Origin: Methanocella paludicola SANAE
GTDB lineage: Archaea; Halobacteriota; Methanocellia; Methanocellales; Methanocellaceae
Length of the DNA: 64,000 nucleotides
Direction: 5' to 3'
Assembly: GCF_000011005.1 (NCBI RefSeq)
Contig: NC_013665.1
Span: 2,829,501 to 2,893,500 of the forward strand
Below are positions 60,779 to 64,000 of this stretch, piece by piece. The notes beneath the pieces are model-generated. The model ran no database searches, was not told where the DNA came from, and saw only the letters and a program-made list of their open reading frames with translations. Position 1 is the first letter of the stretch. Each line of letters opens with the position of its first letter. A program made the position numbers and the translations under genes.

Positions 60779-61894
60779 ATGGACGAGGGTAAAAACGACC
60801 TCAGATTGACGAGAAGGAGCTTTTTGGCCGCGGCAGGCGTCGTGGGCGCAGCGCTATTCCTCAAGGCCAACGCGCCAGCTGTGGCCGCAGCCATCGCCGG
60901 GTCAGATAAAAAGCTCGTCTGGCTAAGGGGCTCGGGGTGTGGAGGGTGCACCGCATCGATGCTCAACGGCGGGGACCCGGACGTGCTATCCGCCCTGGAG
61001 AAGGTCGGGCTGGAGCCGGAATACCACGACGAGTTCATGCTCCAGCAGGGCGTGTTCGTGGACGGCAGCCTCTCGGGCAGCTCGGACCACAACTCCCGCA
61101 TACGGCTGAGCGAGCTGCTGGCCGGCGGGGACTACGTCCTCGTCGTGGAGGGCGCCATACCCGACGGCCCGGAGGGCAGCGGCCGGTACTGCATGTCAGG
61201 GGCCATGCCCTTCAAGCAGCTATTCACCGAGGCCGCTCCGGGGGCCTCCTGCATCGTCGCCGCGGGCACCTGTGCCTCGTACGGGGGCGTCTCCAGGCTG
61301 TTCAGAGCCGCCGACGCGGCGGGCGTGGCCTTCGGCGGGACGTCCCGCCTCAAGGGGGCCATGAGCCGCTACGGCGTCGATAATAAGGTCATCAACGTGC
61401 CCGGATGCCCCACGCATCCCGAGTGGCTGCTGCTCGTCCTGGCGGACGTGCTCTCGGGCCGGGACGTGGCGCTCGACATGTACGGCCGCCCGGTGGCGTT
61501 ATTCGGGGCTACCGTACACGATTCCTGCCCCAGGAGGGGCGCATATGACAGGGGCGACAGGGATAACGAGTTCTCCGGGGGCAACTGCCTTTACTCGCTG
61601 GGATGCAAGGGCCCCCTGGCGTACGCCGACTGCCCGACCCGGCGCTGGAACGGCGCCTCGAGCATGTGCACCCGGGCAGGAGGCCCGTGCGTCGCCTGCG
61701 TCGAGCCGGCTTTCCCGGACGCGTTCATGCCGTTCTTCGGGAAGTCAGAGAGTAAGGAACTTTTCGCCGACCTGGCGGTGGACGACATAGCCAAGGTCGT
61801 CATCGGCGCATCCGCCATCGGCGCCGGGATACACGCGGTGAAGCGGCTCGCAATCGGCGAGAGCGGCCGGGAAGAGAAGGGGGAGAAGAAATGA
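60779..61894 (+). CDS. vhtG: Exported [NiFe] hydrogenase small subunit (VhtG-like)
   Basis: The ~371-residue protein has a Tat signal (RRSFLAAAG, RR at 12-13, then a hydrophobic stretch), the proximal cluster site RGSGCGGCTASMLNG and further Cys in AGTCASYGG, VPGCPTHPEW, HDSCPRRGAY and CKGPLAYADCPTRRW for three clusters. A C-terminal helix (VVIGASAIGAGIHAVKRLAI) could anchor it. This is the group 1, membrane-facing type that passes electrons to a cytochrome b. A TATA-like GGTATAACT at 60751 puts transcription start near the ATG at 60779. GTG 60767 is also possible. Confidence 0.9.
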   Translation: MDEGKNDLRLTRRSFLAAAGVVGAALFLKANAPAVAAAIAGSDKKLVWLRGSGCGGCTASMLNGGDPDVLSALEKVGLEPEYHDEFMLQQGVFVDGSLSGSSDHNSRIRLSELLAGGDYVLVVEGAIPDGPEGSGRYCMSGAMPFKQLFTEAAPGASCIVAAGTCASYGGVSRLFRAADAAGVAFGGTSRLKGAMSRYGVDNKVINVPGCPTHPEWLLLVLADVLSGRDVALDMYGRPVALFGATVHDSCPRRGAYDRGDRDNEFSGGNCLYSLGCKGPLAYADCPTRRWNGASSMCTRAGGPCVACVEPAFPDAFMPFFGKSESKELFADLAVDDIAKVVIGASAIGAGIHAVKRLAIGESGREEKGEKK

Positions 61895-63630
61895 GGATCA
61901 CCATCGACCCGGTGACCCGCCTATCCAGCGGGCTGCGAGTCACCGCAGAGCTCACGGACGGCGCCATAACCAGCGCGAGCAGCTCGGGCATGATATACCG
62001 GGGGCTCGAGCAGATGCTGGCGGGAAGGTCCCCGGAGGACGCCCCGTACTTCACGCAGCGCATCTGCGGCATGTGCTCTGCATCCCACGCCACGGCGTCC
62101 GTGAACGCCATCGAGAGCGCCGCGGGCGCCGCGGGCCTCATACCCCGGGACGCGCTGCTCGTCCGGAACATCCTCAACGGCCTCGGGTGGCTGAAGAACC
62201 ACGTCGAGCACCTCTACATGGCGTTCATGCCCGACCTGGCCGACCCCGTGTACGGGGACGCGCTGAACTCCTCCAGCCTGGGTAATTTATTATGGCAGGA
62301 GCTCAAAGAGCGGTACGCGGTCTCGGGCGGCCAGGCCTACGGCGAGGCGCTCAGGTGCATCAGGGAGATAGGCAGGGCCGAGGGCGTTCTCGGGGGCCGC
62401 TCCCCGTGCTCGCCCGCCATCGTGCCGGGAGGCGTCACGGTGAGGCCCGCCAGGGGAGACATCGGCGCCCTGGAGACGTGCCTGGAGAACATCGACGGCT
62501 TCCTGCAGAAAAGGCTGGTCGGCGCCATGACCATAGGCGAGTGGCTGGCTAATACGCACGACCAGGACGCCGGGTTCGGGTACGACTACATCGAGCACCT
62601 CCCCATGGGCGACCTGTCGGCCTCGAAAGGCTGGGGGGACCTGCCCCTCTTCATGATGTTCTTCTCCAGGATGTTCGCCAGGGACGTGCTATCCCTCCCC
62701 GCATACATCGGGCTGGACGACGCGGGCGGCTATCCCCTCGACGACCAGCTCATCGGCTTCCTCAGCTACGGGTCCTTTTACAGGGTCAGGGACGAATCCG
62801 GCCGGCTCAAGGACGGGTACGGGACTGTCGAAGATGGCGCCTTCGAGATGCCCGCCGGGTTCACGCCCGGGGGCATGCAGAACATATACCTGGCCGCCGA
62901 CAGGGTCGACCCGAACCTCATCGTCGAGCACGTCGCGGCCTCGTTCTACGACTACAGCGAGGAGAGGCTGTCGGAGGCCCCGCTGGACGGGGAGACCGTG
63001 CCGGCCGGCAGGGCGAGCTCCATAGAGCTGGACGGCGCCCGGTACAGCTTCATCAAGGCCCCCAGGTACGGCCGCGTGCCGTGCGAGGTCGGGCCGCTGG
63101 CGAGGCAGATCAACTCCAGGGAAAGCCTGATCATCGACGCCATGCGCAGGCTGTACTCGCGCAACATGAGCGTCACTAATTACCCCATGGCCAGCGTATA
63201 CACCCGGACCATGGCCCGGATGCAGGAGACATTGCTCATCTCCCGCATGCTCCACGAGTGGCTCGACGATCTCCATGTCAGCGATGAGAGGCAGAAGTAT
63301 TGCGTGCCCGTGTCCGTGAAGCCTAACAGGACGGGGAGCGGGCTCATCGAGGCGCCCCGGGGCGCGCTCGGCCACTGGCTCAGGATAGGCAAGGACCAGA
63401 AGATCTCCAACTACCAGGTCGTGGCCCCGACCACGTGGAACGCCTCGCCCAGGTGCAGCGAGCAGAAGAGCGGCCCCATGGAGCTGGCCCTGCTCGGGTG
63501 CAGCACCACGCCCTCCGGGTACCTGCCCGGGTCGGAGTCGAACCCCGTGAGCATATACCACGTCATCCGGTCGTTCGATCCCTGCGCCGCCTGCGCCGTC
63601 CACACCGTGAAGAGGCGGGACATTGGATAG
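61891..63630 (+). CDS. vhtA: [NiFe] hydrogenase large subunit (VhtA-like)
   Basis: The 579-residue protein carries the four Ni-Fe ligands: RICGMCSASHATAS near residues 57-70 and DPCAACAVH near 562-570. Eight residues follow that His (TVKRRDIG) and should be cut off by a maturation protease. It overlaps the small subunit by 4 bp (ATGA). It is exported with the small subunit by the Tat signal of the partner, since it has none. Confidence 0.93.
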   Translation: MRITIDPVTRLSSGLRVTAELTDGAITSASSSGMIYRGLEQMLAGRSPEDAPYFTQRICGMCSASHATASVNAIESAAGAAGLIPRDALLVRNILNGLGWLKNHVEHLYMAFMPDLADPVYGDALNSSSLGNLLWQELKERYAVSGGQAYGEALRCIREIGRAEGVLGGRSPCSPAIVPGGVTVRPARGDIGALETCLENIDGFLQKRLVGAMTIGEWLANTHDQDAGFGYDYIEHLPMGDLSASKGWGDLPLFMMFFSRMFARDVLSLPAYIGLDDAGGYPLDDQLIGFLSYGSFYRVRDESGRLKDGYGTVEDGAFEMPAGFTPGGMQNIYLAADRVDPNLIVEHVAASFYDYSEERLSEAPLDGETVPAGRASSIELDGARYSFIKAPRYGRVPCEVGPLARQINSRESLIIDAMRRLYSRNMSVTNYPMASVYTRTMARMQETLLISRMLHEWLDDLHVSDERQKYCVPVSVKPNRTGSGLIEAPRGALGHWLRIGKDQKISNYQVVAPTTWNASPRCSEQKSGPMELALLGCSTTPSGYLPGSESNPVSIYHVIRSFDPCAACAVHTVKRRDIG

Positions 63631-64000
63631 GCTGATCGTGACCAGGCACACGACCCTGGAGCGGCTCTCCCACTATACGAACATCGCCTCGCTGGCGCTC
63701 CTGCTCGCCTCGGGCTTCTCCATGTACCTGGGCCTGCCGTACCTCTCGTACGGCGACTCCTATTCAATTCACATCATCTCCGCCGCCGCGTTCATCGCCA
63801 ACAACTGGATCGTGATGCCGTACACGGCCTTCATGAACAGGAGCCTGTCCAGCTACTTTTTCTGGCCCATGGACTTCCGGAGGCTGTGGGGCATAATTAA
63901 AAACTTCTTCACCGGCTCGGAGTATCCCCCCTATTCGGTCTACGACATCGGCAAAGGCCGGTTCGCCAATCGCCTCCACCCCGGCGCCAAGCTGCTCCTC
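63623..64000 (+). CDS. vhtC: Cytochrome b subunit of the hydrogenase (VhtC-like), cut by window edge
   Basis: A TTG at 63623, overlapping the large-subunit stop and preceded by GAGGCGGG, opens a frame that runs to the window end (126 residues). The N-terminus is the cytochrome b561 / NiFe hydrogenase type: LERLSHYTNIASLALLLASG with a probable heme His, then IHIISAAAFIANNW. GTG 63638 is an alternative start. It would pass electrons from the hydrogenase into a membrane carrier such as methanophenazine. Confidence 0.85.
   Translation, partial: MDRLIVTRHTTLERLSHYTNIASLALLLASGFSMYLGLPYLSYGDSYSIHIISAAAFIANNWIVMPYTAFMNRSLSSYFFWPMDFRRLWGIIKNFFTGSEYPPYSVYDIGKGRFANRLHPGAKLLL

Overview
The window is archaeal. 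It carries the PolD large subunit, TiaS, a Sec61-beta-sized translocase subunit, archaeal class I aldolase and TIM, a fused Fae-Hps, an FprA-type F420H2 oxidase, a CbiZ cobinamide hydrolase and the start of a Vht-like (small, large, cytochrome b) [NiFe] hydrogenase operon. Together with GC-rich genes, AT-rich spacers with TATA boxes and several probably leaderless starts, this suggests a class II methanogen. Methanocella-like (Methanocellales) is my best guess; it is an inference, because no mcr or rRNA marker lies in the window.

Layout. 1-8.6 kb: partial HTH regulator divergent from tiaS, CBS protein, UspA, amidohydrolase, Sec61 beta, EngB, then a purT / ferredoxin / FAD oxidoreductase / DUF5946 run. 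8.6-17 kb is accessory: a GT-C-like membrane protein, tRNA-Arg(CCG), three fasciclin (FAS1) genes, SOUL protein, a zinc-ribbon gene beside a decayed paralogue and a 4 x 17-bp tandem repeat, a DUF523-DUF1722 protein, flavodoxin, membrane PPOX protein, and an alpha/beta-hydrolase remnant. 17.1-20.1 kb: a MarR-controlled operon with three operator palindromes (membrane protein, flavodoxin, MarR, anchored flavodoxin-like protein, CDP-alcohol phosphatidyltransferase). 20.1-28.5 kb: PPOX, HTH-CBS regulator, aldolase, HhH-GPD glycosylase, DUF457 hydrolase, TIM, FMN reductase, Fae-Hps, membrane-anchored winged-helix regulator, zinc-ribbon protein.

28.5-35.1 kb: complete trpCEGDFBA operon with palindromic operators at its promoter. 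35.1-39.4 kb: TetR-MMPL exporter pair. 39.5-41.5 kb: cbiZ divergent from a BtuF-like lipoprotein (corrinoid salvage). 41.7-47.3 kb: ADP-forming acyl-CoA synthetase, MscS, RdgB, FprA plus rubredoxin, HEAT protein. 47.4-54.7 kb: one minus-strand operon holding every step from glutamyl-tRNA to sirohydrochlorin (hemA, hemB, hemL, hemC, hemD, cobA, sirC), the common precursor of F430, siroheme and corrinoids. 54.7-64 kb: M20 peptidase, moaB, polC, and the exported hydrogenase.

The most unusual signal is non-coding: two families of long imperfect inverted repeats lie just 3' of genes (family 1 at 23.9 and 56.0 kb; family 2 at 26.9, 55.9 and 60.5 kb). At 55.9-56.5 kb a family 1 element sits inside a family 2 element, giving a nested palindrome of about 620 bp. 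No CRISPR array, IS transposase, rRNA or intein was seen.
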